Source: Anaerolineae bacterium (GTDB lineage Bacteria > Chloroflexota > Anaerolineae > Aggregatilineales > Phototrophicaceae). Taken from it: 64,000 nt of DNA. The stretch spans positions 124,001 to 188,000 of the forward strand of contig JAJEAA010000023.1 of the NCBI GenBank assembly GCA_022824365.1, read 5' to 3'. Numbering within the stretch: position 1 is the first letter of the stretch; each line of letters starts with the position of its first letter. A program made the translations under genes and the position numbers. This document shows positions 1 to 7,669 of this stretch, in pieces. The notes below the pieces were generated by a model. That model was not told where the DNA came from, searched no databases, and saw nothing but the letters and a program-made list of their open reading frames with translations.

Positions 1-1
1 C

Positions 2-769
2 GAGAAATGGCTCTATATCCGCTGGCTGGCCAATGCTGATCCGCGCCACGCCGGCGTCGGCAACATGGTCAACTGCGGCGCCGCCATGTACGCCGCCCCG
101 GTCGGTATCGTCAACGCCTGCGATCCCGAACGCGCCTACGCCGAAGCCATCGACATCTTCAGCGCCCACCAGCACAGCTACGGGCTGGAAGCGGCCGGCG
201 TCATGGCCGCTTGCGTGGCGGAAGCCTTCAATCCAGGCGCCTCGGTCGAATCAATCATTGATGTGGCGCTGTCCGTCGCCAAAGACGGCACCGCCGACTG
301 CATCGACGCCATCGCCGATATCGCCACCACCTTGACCGACTGGCGCGAAGCCATCATCCCCCTGCGCGATGTCATGCGCGAATTTGACGGCTCGGCCGAT
401 GACGCCCGCAGCGAACGCGGCGACGAAAGCAACAACTGGACCGCCAGCCGCGAGCACAGCATCGAAGAAGTCCCCATCGCCCTCGGCTTCCTGATCGTGA
501 CCGACGGCGACTTCGAAGGCTCAATCATGGGCGGGACCAACTACGGCCGCGATAACGACTCCATCGCCGGCATGGGCGGAGCGATCGCCGGCGCCCTGCA
601 CGGCAGCGACGCCCTGCGCCCCGACTGGGTGGAGCAGATCAACAGCGCCAATCGCATCGACCTGAATCCCATCGCCGCTGACCTCGCCGCCCTGACGCGC
701 AAGCTGCAATCCGAGCAACTGGCGGCTGCCCAAGCGCGGCGTGATGCCTTTGACGCGCTAGGTGGGTGA
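2..769 (+). CDS. ADP-ribosylglycohydrolase family protein (5' truncated by window edge)
   Basis: The frame is open from base 2 with no start codon, so the N-terminus lies outside the window; 255 residues remain. The C-terminal part carries GRDNDSIAGMGGAIAGA, matching the family's second metal-binding signature (G-G-D-x-D-T/S-x-A-x-x-x-G-A-x-x-G-A). Family members hydrolyse ADP-ribose from proteins or small molecules using two magnesium ions; the exact substrate here cannot be told. The first G of the usual GGDTD motif region is replaced (GRDND), but the metal-binding aspartates are kept. No operon partner is visible downstream; the next sequence is a decayed restriction-enzyme tail. Family assignment is confident, function is family-level only. 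Confidence 0.8.
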   Translation, partial: EKWLYIRWLANADPRHAGVGNMVNCGAAMYAAPVGIVNACDPERAYAEAIDIFSAHQHSYGLEAAGVMAACVAEAFNPGASVESIIDVALSVAKDGTADCIDAIADIATTLTDWREAIIPLRDVMREFDGSADDARSERGDESNNWTASREHSIEEVPIALGFLIVTDGDFEGSIMGGTNYGRDNDSIAGMGGAIAGALHGSDALRPDWVEQINSANRIDLNPIAADLAALTRKLQSEQLAAAQARRDAFDALGG

Positions 770-817
770 AATCGACAGCAGAGCTACCGCAGCCCGGCCT
801 GTGCTGTACACCGGCAA

Positions 818-976
818 TTGACAGGTTTGTCGCTGGTCAAGCGCGAAGTGTTTGAGATGCAGATTGAGGCGACTGATAAAGAGATCGACGCGCTGGTGTA
901 TCGGCTGTATGGGTTGAGCGAGGATGAGATTAGGATTGTGGAGGGAGGGAGATTTCGCGCTCTCCAACTTCACTAA
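818..976 (+). pseudogene. C-terminal remnant of a restriction-modification enzyme
   Basis: The frame reads KREVFEMQIEATDKEID, then LVYRLYGLSEDEIRIVEG, and stops at 974-976. A coil followed by (I/L)DxLVYxLYGLxxxEIxIVEG is the typical extreme C-terminus of fused N6-adenine methyltransferase/restriction enzymes (type IIG / TaqI-like C-terminal family). No methylase or nuclease domain precedes it: upstream in the same frame lies the stop of the ADP-ribosylglycohydrolase gene. It is therefore a scrap left by deletion or replacement. Its last residues (GRFRALQLH) are atypical and overlap the tail of the convergent 377-residue gene, marking a probable recombination junction near 945-955. Confidence 0.5.
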
Positions 977-2063
977 CGATTTTGAAATCTCTTGGGTCAG
1001 ACAACAGCCGCTCTGAACCTTGAATGTATCCTTTCACCGAAACCAATTTAGTGTTCCAGTGCGCTGACAAAGCTTCCTCGTATTCTTCTTTAGTAAGCGA
1101 GACGCTTATCATACGGGACTTCCCTTCTTCCAGGTACCAATTCACGGTTACCTTGCGCTCAACGGCTTCTTCACTCTGAGGGTCGTCGGGAGATCTGAGG
1201 TTAACGATATGGCCTTCAACAGTCACAAATTCTGGTTTAATGTCTTTCATTTTGTTACTTGCAAGCTGCAATATCTCAAAATGATCTCGCCTTATACAAA
1301 CATTGGAAATTTCTCTTAAGTCTTTGACCACAGGATATTTCTTCGACCACTTAATGCTGAATTCAATCTCCATATTGTGATCGTCAGACATGCTTAGAAT
1401 TGCATCACACATATTCGCGCTGAAACCTGTTTCGTATCCTTCTACAAGCGGTGTATATTCCCCTTTCTTCGTAGCACTGTCGGTCGTCGCCAAACCCCGA
1501 ACTATTCTCTCCATGACGCGCCGCTGAAGCGGTGACTTGAACATATCAGTTTGAGTCTTAACAGGTGATTCAACACTGTACCCAAAACTGCCTGGAAATG
1601 TGTGACCAAAACGAACCTCGTCGAGTATCCTGCCGGGGTTTGATCCCACCTTAAGATAGTACGGTAGGGGCTCTCTCTCTTCGGAGTCGGTTGCGCAAAC
1701 AAACAGCTGTTTTAGTCCAGTGATTGCCTTAATCGCCGAGCGCAAAGGAACAGAGCAAACATCAGCGTTTTCAGTAATGCGCGAATCAAATATGTCGCGG
1801 TCGTAACGCAAGATTTCAGCAGCGACCATCTCCGGTGTTTTGTCAGTCAAGGATGCCAAAATGTCGAGAGTTTGCTGGATATAAAGACGAAAATCGGGCG
1901 ATGATACATTCTTGGATAGAATAATCTCAAAGGAATCGCCGTCAATATCCTCATAACCCTCAAACACATACCAGCGGTCGTTGTTACTAACCAAGTCCCA
2001 GCCTTCTGACTTTAGATAAGAAACAGTCCGCTCTAATGGCGGTGGGGGGAGCAAGGCAATCAT
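930..2063 (-). CDS. Uncharacterised protein coupled to a DUF4365 gene
   Basis: A 377-residue protein I do not recognise. The ATG at 2063 is chosen because GGAGGA lies seven bases upstream and the ATG overlaps the stop of the upstream gene as ATGA, indicating translational coupling. No signal peptide or membrane segment is visible. Composition is mixed alpha/beta, with a charged C-terminal half (residues about 290-360) rich in beta-like stretches such as VTVEGHIVNLRSPDD and KVTVNWYLEEGKSRMISVS that could form an OB-like or small beta-barrel domain. Base composition is clearly AT-richer than the flanks. Its final codons read into the remnant of a restriction enzyme. A role with the DUF4365 partner, possibly in defence, is inference from context. 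Confidence 0.7.
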   Translation of the reverse strand: MIALLPPPPLERTVSYLKSEGWDLVSNNDRWYVFEGYEDIDGDSFEIILSKNVSSPDFRLYIQQTLDILASLTDKTPEMVAAEILRYDRDIFDSRITENADVCSVPLRSAIKAITGLKQLFVCATDSEEREPLPYYLKVGSNPGRILDEVRFGHTFPGSFGYSVESPVKTQTDMFKSPLQRRVMERIVRGLATTDSATKKGEYTPLVEGYETGFSANMCDAILSMSDDHNMEIEFSIKWSKKYPVVKDLREISNVCIRRDHFEILQLASNKMKDIKPEFVTVEGHIVNLRSPDDPQSEEAVERKVTVNWYLEEGKSRMISVSLTKEEYEEALSAHWNTKLVSVKGYIQGSERLLSDPRDFKIVSEVGEREISLPPQS

Positions 2064-2593
2064 TGTGACGTCCTCCACTTACGAAATTCCGCCTGCCTTT
2101 GCCTAACCTGTTCGAGCAAGTTGATCACAGCTTGAGGGTCGAACAACTGCTCTTTGGGTATCCAGATTCGTTTGGTACTTGTATTGGCGACAGTCTCACC
2201 TGTAAGTAGCTTCCAGTAACAACAATGTCTCATGCACATTATATCTTCACTCACGTTGAGCCATTCATCCGGGTCGTCAGGAAGCTTAAAGAGTATTAGA
2301 ATTCCGAACATATCCTCCAATTCGACAAGTTTGTTATAAGCATCTGCATCTAAATCGTATACGATTTGGTCGTTCTTATTCTCCCAATTAGTGGTGGCTT
2401 TCAACTGGCATTCGAATCCCACACTTGTTGGACCGGGTTTTCCGTTTGATCTTAGCTTTATGGCTGTTATCCTCGCATCTATACCGTAGTCGTCCTCATT
2501 GTATGGTCGGCAAGTTGCGCCTGCCCTCGCCACAACAGCACGTACATAGGCGAAGTGCAACCGTTCTTTCATGTGGTCGAGAGGTATGGCCAT
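2060..2593 (-). CDS. DUF4365 domain protein (PD-(D/E)xK-like fold)
   Basis: A 177-residue protein beginning MAIPLDHMKERLHFAYVRAV, then RAGATCRPYNEDDYGIDARI and VGFECQLKAT. The N-terminal helix, a conserved (D)xGID strand and a later E-x-Q-L-K-A-T strand are the hallmarks of DUF4365, considered a PD-(D/E)xK-type nuclease-like fold; D (in YGID), E/Q and K (in ECQLK) would be the active-site residues. The start has AGGA about eight bases upstream. It is first in a two-gene unit with the 377-residue protein, overlapping it by 4 bp. AT-rich composition and the neighbouring restriction-enzyme scrap suggest horizontal acquisition in a defence-type hotspot. Nuclease activity is inferred, not shown. 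Confidence 0.75.
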   Translation of the reverse strand: MAIPLDHMKERLHFAYVRAVVARAGATCRPYNEDDYGIDARITAIKLRSNGKPGPTSVGFECQLKATTNWENKNDQIVYDLDADAYNKLVELEDMFGILILFKLPDDPDEWLNVSEDIMCMRHCCYWKLLTGETVANTSTKRIWIPKEQLFDPQAVINLLEQVRQRQAEFRKWRTSQ

Positions 2594-2745
2594 TCATAAG
2601 TCCTGATGATAGATACACAATAACGCGGCGAAATCGCAATCTTTTGTGAAAGTATAATTGTGCTATCTTGGATTAGCAAGAAAAGTGATTAATCGAATTT
2701 TCTCGTACGTCTGCGCCAAAATCTCCCAGCCCCGCACAGTCGCGC

Positions 2746-2866
2746 GACCCAGCGCATCGCGACGGGTGAATAAACCCCTTTGTGCCCTTCGTGTCTTTGC
2801 GGTGAAAAACCTCGGTGGAAATAAGCCCCTCCCTCCTTGTGGGGGAGGAGTTTGGGGTGGGGGGTA
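2746..2866. repeat. Dispersed repeats: TTTGTGCCCTTCGTG-type and C/G-rich palindrome
   Basis: Two repeat-like pieces lie between the DUF4365 gene and the next CDS. At about 2776-2813 is cctttgtgcccttcgtgtc plus tttgcggtgaaaaacc, a motif seen widely as an intergenic repeat in several phyla. At 2825-2865 is a palindromic-looking C-rich to G-rich element (cccctccctccttg, then gggggaggagtttggggtgg) that recurs in variant form at about 16846, 53124 and 61774 in this window. No coding potential is seen. Confidence 0.55.
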
Positions 2867-2870
2867 ACTC

Positions 2871-3116
2871 TCACTCCTTCACGAAGCCGGCCGGCGGCTT
2901 GGGCGGCACGTCCAGGTGCGCCATGAGCCTGTCCAACTTTTCATTGAGTTCGGCGAATTGTCGCCGGGACCACTCATGGTTCGCCACGACTGTTTCATTC
3001 AGTCCTAGCAGCGCCTCTTCGTACGTGTCGATCCGGTCCAAAATGTCGTCCTGGCCGTCTCGCACACTCTGATATTCTTTTTCGATCCGCTTGAATCGAA
3101 TGTCGCTTGTCGCCAT
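2871..3116 (-). CDS. Small coiled-coil protein
   Basis: An 81-residue soluble protein starting MATSDIRFKRIEKEYQSVRD and ending HLDVPPKPPAGFVKE. GAGGAGG sits just upstream of the ATG, a strong ribosome binding site, so translation is likely. Residues about 8-70 have heptad spacing of hydrophobics (IEKEYQSVRDGQDDILDRI; RRQFAELNEKLDRLMAHL), predicting a coiled coil, with a short proline-rich tail. No enzymatic motif. Such small coiled-coil proteins are common in Chloroflexota and Cyanobacteria genomes, often without known role. It is monocistronic. Confidence 0.6.
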   Translation of the reverse strand: MATSDIRFKRIEKEYQSVRDGQDDILDRIDTYEEALLGLNETVVANHEWSRRQFAELNEKLDRLMAHLDVPPKPPAGFVKE

Positions 3117-3314
3117 GCCGCCTCCTCATGTTCACGTCCAGTATAATCGCGCCCTGCGATGCTGTCAAAATCTCTCTACGCTCTTGCGAACATCTGTGCT
3201 TTATCTCTACCCAAAATGATGATACACTCCCTCTATGGATAAATTGTCTCGCGTGTTCAATCTCGGCTCTCAGCGGATCCCATCCCGCATTTCCGCAATC
3301 GCGGACCGACAGAG

Positions 3315-3366
3315 GGGCTACCCCCCTACCCCCCCCCCGCCATATACATACTGTATCTATACATTT
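3315..3366 (+). repeat. Dispersed repeat, copy 1 (inverted relative to 63932-63968)
   Basis: ggctaccccc, a C10 run and catatacatactgtatctat align with the reverse complement of 63932-63968 (gctacccctcccccgatac followed by tatactgtatcaatac). Shared parts are GCTACCCC, the C-run, and ATACTGTATCxATACA. The G-rich complementary strand could form a G-quadruplex. Two inverted copies about 60 kb apart indicate a dispersed repeat family. Confidence 0.45.
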
Positions 3367-3440
3367 GTCAATTTCTTGGGAAAACAGGGAATATCTCACA
3401 GGAGAAGCCGCCGCCTGCGCCCAACCACGATCCACCCGAA

Positions 3441-3504
3441 CTTTGTCCGCCATTGTCCCTTTGTCCGAAAAGGCTATTTCGTTGTCCGGACAAAAGGGAC
3501 AATG
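3441..3504 (+). other. TTGTCCG-rich inverted repeat / stem-loop
   Basis: Arms cattgtccctttgtccg (3451-3467) and cggacaaaagggacaatg (3487-3504) pair with a single bulged A, enclosing about 19 bases. TTGTCCG also occurs as direct copies at 3442, 3461 and 3482. It lies 139 bp before the dehydratase start. It may be an operator, a processed leader element or another dispersed palindrome; sequence alone does not decide. Confidence 0.5.
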
Positions 3505-3642
3505 CAATAGAAATTACTAAGAGAATCTCGCTATGAGAAGGCTGTGTATAATTCCTGTGCAGAACCCATCAATGGACAATGTCCTTTCGTAATTCTTAGG
3601 TCGTTCTGCCTCTGTGGTGAAGAAAAGGAAAAGACGATTTCG

Positions 3643-5361
3643 ATGAGTGATACAAGCAAACGCAGCCAATCCTTCTTCAACGAAGACGGCGTCTCGGGCC
3701 TCACCCACCGCGCCTTCACCGCCGCCATGGGCTACGACAGCGCCGATATGTCCCGCCCGCTCATCGGCATCGGCAACACCTGGAGCGAGCTCAACCCCTG
3801 CAACAGCCACCTCCGCCAAATCAGCGAAGCCGTCAAGCGCGGCGTCCTGCAAGCCGGCGGTTTCCCGCTGGAATTCCCCACCATCTCCCTTGGCGAAATC
3901 CACCTCAGCCCCACCTCCATGCTCTGCCGCAACCTGGCGGCGATGGACACCGAGGAGATGATCCGCGGCAACCCCCTCGATGGCGTCGTCCTGCTCACCA
4001 ACTGCGACAAGACCACCCCCGCCGCGCTCATGGGCGCCGCCAGCGCCGATATCCCGACCATCATGCTCAGCGGCGGTCCCATGCTCAACGGGCATTACCA
4101 GGGCGAAATCCTGGGCGCCTGCACCGATTGCCGCCGCTACACCGCCGAATACCAAGCCGGGGCCATCTCCGCCGAGACCTACCGCGAGGTCGAAGCCAAC
4201 CTCGTGCGCAGCGCCGGCCACTGCATGGTCATGGGCACCGCCTCGACCATGAATTCGCTGATGGAAGCGCTGGGCATGGCGTTGCCCGGCAATGGCGCTA
4301 TCCCGGCCGCCGATTCCCGCCGCCTGCGCCTGGCAACCGCCGCCGGAAGACAGATCGTGCAGCTTGTGGCGCGCGACATCCGCCCCTCGCAAATCCTGAC
4401 CGCCGAAGCTTTCGACAATGCCATCACCCTGCTGCATGCTCTCGGCGGCAGCACCAACGCCATCGTGCACCTGCCCGCCATCGCCGGCCGCGCCGGGGTC
4501 GATCTGCCCCTGTCGCGCTTCGACGAACTCAGCCGCCGCAGTCCCCTCATCGCCAACATGCGCCCCACCGGCCAATACCAGATGGAAGACCTCTTTTACG
4601 CCGGTGGCATCCCCGCTGTGCTCAAGCAACTTCTGCCCCTGCTGCACAGCGACGCCCTCACCGTCACCGGCCGTACGCTGGCGGAGAACGTGGCAAAAGC
4701 TCAAGTCAGTAACCCCGATGTCATCCGCTCGCTGGACGATCCGCTGCAAAGCGAAGGCGGCTTGAGCATCCTGCGCGGCAATCTCGCCCCCGATGGCGCG
4801 GTCATCAAGCATGCGGCCGCGACGCCCGCCCTCTGCAATCATCGCGGACCGGCGCTGGTCTTCAAAGATGTCGCCGACCTCAAAGCGCGCATCCACGACC
4901 CGGCGCTGGATGTGACGCCCGACCATGTGCTCGTGCTGCAAAACAGCGGTCCCATCGGTGGACCGGGCATGCCCGAAGTCGGCAATCTGCCCATCCCGCA
5001 GAAGCTGCTCAGGCAGGGAATACGCGATATGGTCCGCATCTCCGACGCCCGCATGAGCGGCGCCTCCTACGGCACGATCGTCTTGCATGTCGCGCCGGAA
5101 AGCGCCCTGGGCGGTCCGCTGGCGCTGGTTGAGGATGGCGATGAGATTGAGTTGAATGTCGCCGAACGCCGCCTGCAGCTGCGCGTCAGCGACGGCGAGC
5201 TAGCCGAGAGAAGAGCCGCCTGGACGCCGCCTCCGCCCGCCTTCAGTCGCGGCTACGGGCAGCTCTACCTGCGGCACGTCAACCAAGCGCCGCTGGGCGT
5301 CGATTTCGACTTCCTTCGCGGACGTGATGCGGTAACAAGCATGGAGCAACCGAAGTTTTAA
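3643..5361 (+). CDS. IlvD/Edd-family sugar-acid dehydratase
   Basis: A 572-residue member of the dihydroxy-acid/phosphogluconate dehydratase superfamily. The ATG at 3643 (MSDTSKRSQSFFNEDGVSG) is chosen because an AAGGAAAAG RBS precedes it and upstream codons do not look protein-like. Iron-sulfur and magnesium site motifs are present: PCNSHL, TNCDKTTPAALMGA, GACTDCRRY, and the C-terminal SGPIGGPGMPE and ISDARMSGASYGT. The GPxGxPGMPE form plus length near 575 points to the pentonate/hexonate (L-arabonate-type) dehydratase branch rather than IlvD of branched-chain synthesis. It would convert a sugar acid to a 2-keto-3-deoxy acid. It converges with a FAD oxidoreductase, overlapping by 4 bp, next to sugar dehydrogenases. 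Confidence 0.85.
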   Translation: MSDTSKRSQSFFNEDGVSGLTHRAFTAAMGYDSADMSRPLIGIGNTWSELNPCNSHLRQISEAVKRGVLQAGGFPLEFPTISLGEIHLSPTSMLCRNLAAMDTEEMIRGNPLDGVVLLTNCDKTTPAALMGAASADIPTIMLSGGPMLNGHYQGEILGACTDCRRYTAEYQAGAISAETYREVEANLVRSAGHCMVMGTASTMNSLMEALGMALPGNGAIPAADSRRLRLATAAGRQIVQLVARDIRPSQILTAEAFDNAITLLHALGGSTNAIVHLPAIAGRAGVDLPLSRFDELSRRSPLIANMRPTGQYQMEDLFYAGGIPAVLKQLLPLLHSDALTVTGRTLAENVAKAQVSNPDVIRSLDDPLQSEGGLSILRGNLAPDGAVIKHAAATPALCNHRGPALVFKDVADLKARIHDPALDVTPDHVLVLQNSGPIGGPGMPEVGNLPIPQKLLRQGIRDMVRISDARMSGASYGTIVLHVAPESALGGPLALVEDGDEIELNVAERRLQLRVSDGELAERRAAWTPPPPAFSRGYGQLYLRHVNQAPLGVDFDFLRGRDAVTSMEQPKF

Positions 5362-6494
5362 CTCTGATAGAGAAACCGCCCATAGCCAAACGGCGCAAGC
5401 AGCTCCGGACGCTCCCCGCTCAAGACCCACTCCGCCATCAGCCGCGCGACCGCCGGCGCGATCGCCCAGCCATGCCCCGACCAGCCGACGCCCACCAGCA
5501 TATTCGCCGCGCCGAGCAGCGTGTCGATGATGGGAATCCCGTCCACGCAGAGCATCTCGGCGCGATCCGTGTAGACTTCATCCACCGGCAAGCCCGCCAG
5601 CGCCGGGTAAACCGCGACCGCCTCCAGCCGATTGCCCTCGACCTGCTCCGCGATTGGGACGCCTGTTCCCAGCGCCTCATCCCAGCGTCCGCGCCAGCCG
5701 CCCGAGACCATGACGCGCCCGTCGGGCAGCGGCTTGATCGCCAGCGTGCGATGGGCGTGACCGATGAGGCGGGTCAGCGGCGGCGGGATATCCGCGCGCA
5801 GCGCCATCACCTGCGGCAGCATCCGCCAGATCGGCAGTTGCAAGCCCAGTTGCTCGGCGACAAAATCGCCCACATGCGCGTTGGACAGCAGGATGACTTG
5901 CTTCCCGACGGGGATATCGACCGCTTCGCTGTCAATCACCGCGCGCAAGCTGATGACGCGCTCGCCGCGTCGTGTCAGCCCAGTGACGCGCGCGCCTTCC
6001 AGAATGGTCGCGCCTTGGACCAGCGCCGCCACCGCCATCGACCGCGTGGTGGCGCTGTGATCGGCCACGCCGTCTTTCGGGCAGTAGATCGCGCCGATGA
6101 CTTTGTCGCTGAGTTCCGGCTCCAGCTCGCGCAGTTCAGCCGCATCCAGCAAATGCGACTCAATCCCCTGCTGATTCTGCAGCCAAACTTGCGCGGGCGC
6201 TGCCGCCAGGTCAACCTCGCGCTCGATCAACAGCAAGTGCCCCAGGCGCCGGTAGCCAGTGTAGCCGCCGATGTCCTCGCGCAACGTGGGCCAGATGTCA
6301 TAGGCCAGTCGCATCAAGGGCAATTCGCGCCGGTCGCGTCCATTGGCGCGCACCCCACGTTCGCCCAAGCCGCCGGATGCGCCGCCAGCGATTTGCGCGG
6401 CTTCCAGCAGCAAGACATCCGCGCCGCGCTTTGCCAGCTCCCAGGCGGCCGCGCAGCCATATATTCCGCCTCCGACGATGACATACTCAGCCAT
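5358..6494 (-). CDS. FAD-dependent oxidoreductase (DAO family)
   Basis: A 378-residue flavoprotein. The N-terminal Rossmann motif EYVIVGGGIYGCAAAWELA binds FAD, and the C-terminal GVGWSGHGWAIAPAVARLMAE with LAPFGYGRF is the usual closing FAD contact of the glycine oxidase/sarcosine oxidase-beta/D-amino-acid oxidase family. The substrate is likely a secondary amine, amino acid or hydroxy acid; it cannot be set from sequence. It is last in a minus-strand series after two Gfo/Idh/MocA enzymes (34-bp gap), so it may oxidise an intermediate of the same pathway. Confidence 0.8.
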   Translation of the reverse strand: MAEYVIVGGGIYGCAAAWELAKRGADVLLLEAAQIAGGASGGLGERGVRANGRDRRELPLMRLAYDIWPTLREDIGGYTGYRRLGHLLLIEREVDLAAAPAQVWLQNQQGIESHLLDAAELRELEPELSDKVIGAIYCPKDGVADHSATTRSMAVAALVQGATILEGARVTGLTRRGERVISLRAVIDSEAVDIPVGKQVILLSNAHVGDFVAEQLGLQLPIWRMLPQVMALRADIPPPLTRLIGHAHRTLAIKPLPDGRVMVSGGWRGRWDEALGTGVPIAEQVEGNRLEAVAVYPALAGLPVDEVYTDRAEMLCVDGIPIIDTLLGAANMLVGVGWSGHGWAIAPAVARLMAEWVLSGERPELLAPFGYGRFLYQS

Positions 6495-6528
6495 AGCCTA
6501 CGTCTTTCTCATTGGCTGATAGCGTGAT

Positions 6529-7626
6529 TTACCAATCCAGCTCGCCATCGGCCAAACCAGCCGGCAGAGGTTCGGGCCGCTCGATTGTACTTTGGATGCT
6601 GATATGCCGTCCCTGCGCGGCCGATTCTTCCAGCGCGCACATGATATCCAGCACATGGTAAGCCAGCGCGCCGCTCGCGCGGTGGGGCCGTCCGGATTGA
6701 ATCGCGTAAGCCATAACGGCGACGCCGGCGCCGCGCCCGATGTTGGTCGTATGCGAGAAGGGCAAGGTCTCCCATTCGCGCGACCCCGCTTGCAGCAGGC
6801 TGACTTCGCCGTCAAACATATTCGGTTTCTGCAGAGAGAGCGACCCTTCGCTGCCGTGAATCTCCAGCGGCGGCAGGTGATGCCCCGAGATGTCAAAGCT
6901 GGCGATCAATGAGGCGATGGCTCCGCTTGCGAATTCTAGCGTGCCGGCGACATGCGTGTTGACCTCGACCGGCAGGGCGCGTCCCATGTGCTTTTCGCTG
7001 GCAGCGATGCGCTCGGGAAAGCTGATAGCCGCCGAGGCGCTGACCCGCGCGACCGGACCCAGCAAGTGGACCAGCGCGGTCAGGAAGTACGGCCCCATAT
7101 CGAGGAGGGGTCCGCCGCCCCGCTGATAAAAGATATCCGGGTTGGGATGCCAGCTTTCGGGTCCGCGGCTGAGGAAGAAGGCCGTCCCCGCAACAGGCAG
7201 GCCGATGGCGCCCGCGTCGAGCGCCCGACGCGCGGTCTGGTTGCCGCCGCCGAGCAAGGCATCCGGCGCGCAGCCCAGGCGCAATCCAGCCGCAACTGCC
7301 GCCCGCATCACTGGTTCAGCTTCCGCGCGGTCAATAGCCAGGGGCTTTTCGCTGTAGGCATGTTTGCCCGCATTGATGATTTGCAGCGCGACTTCGGCGT
7401 GGGCGGCGGGCACAGTCGCGTTGATGACGATGTCGATATCGCCGCGCGCCAGCAGGTCAGCCACGCTTAGCGCTTTTAAGCCATGAGCGGCGGCGAAGGC
7501 TTCGGCTTTGTCATGCAGGAGGTCGGCGCAAGCCACGATATCAATGACATTGAAGGGGGCGCAGCCGCGTATATAGGCGGGCGCGATATCGCCTGTGCCT
7601 ATGAGGCCGACCTTAAGTGTCTCCAC
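6529..7626 (-). CDS. Gfo/Idh/MocA family dehydrogenase (copy 2 of tandem pair)
   Basis: A 365-residue NAD(P)-dependent sugar dehydrogenase-like protein. It starts with GTG at 7626, with AGGAA upstream. The Rossmann motif VGLIGTGDIAPAYIRG, the EKP motif (AYSEKPLAIDRAEAE, catalytic Lys) and the C-terminal beta-sheet domain (GGGPLLDMGPYFLTALVHLLGP) are intact. It is a tandem paralogue of the next upstream gene: same length, near-identical blocks (NIGRGAGVA, AYAIQSGRPHRASG, ending DGELD). Such enzymes oxidise a sugar or cyclitol hydroxyl, often at C3. It lies in one series with ThuA and the FAD oxidoreductase. Confidence 0.85.
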   Translation of the reverse strand: METLKVGLIGTGDIAPAYIRGCAPFNVIDIVACADLLHDKAEAFAAAHGLKALSVADLLARGDIDIVINATVPAAHAEVALQIINAGKHAYSEKPLAIDRAEAEPVMRAAVAAGLRLGCAPDALLGGGNQTARRALDAGAIGLPVAGTAFFLSRGPESWHPNPDIFYQRGGGPLLDMGPYFLTALVHLLGPVARVSASAAISFPERIAASEKHMGRALPVEVNTHVAGTLEFASGAIASLIASFDISGHHLPPLEIHGSEGSLSLQKPNMFDGEVSLLQAGSREWETLPFSHTTNIGRGAGVAVMAYAIQSGRPHRASGALAYHVLDIMCALEESAAQGRHISIQSTIERPEPLPAGLADGELDW

Positions 7627-7669
7627 AATCGTTCCTGTCTGACGATTCTATCGGACTGCGCGCGACGGT

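Larger units (their letters stand above)
3117..3642. other. 526-bp intergenic region with repeats and a stem-loop
   Basis: Divergent intergenic space between the small coiled-coil gene and the sugar-acid dehydratase. It holds a C-rich tract (3320-3340, whose complementary strand has runs of 6 and 10 G), a TATACATACTGTATC-type segment (3341-3366) and the TTGTCCG stem-loop described separately. Short frames here (for example 3235-3510) have no coding character. The only gene signal is the purine-rich RBS (aagaaaaggaaaag) in front of the dehydratase start at 3643. Confidence 0.5.

Noticed and set aside
3235..3510. Small plus-strand frame in the intergenic region
   Set aside because: It crosses the C-rich repeat and the TTGTCCG stem-loop, has no RBS, and its composition is not protein-like.
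3517..5088. Long minus-strand frame of about 523 codons
   Set aside because: It is antisense to the IlvD/Edd dehydratase, whose motifs are unmistakable; the frame is a by-product of high GC codon use and its product has Asp/Gly/Ala-rich nonsense composition.
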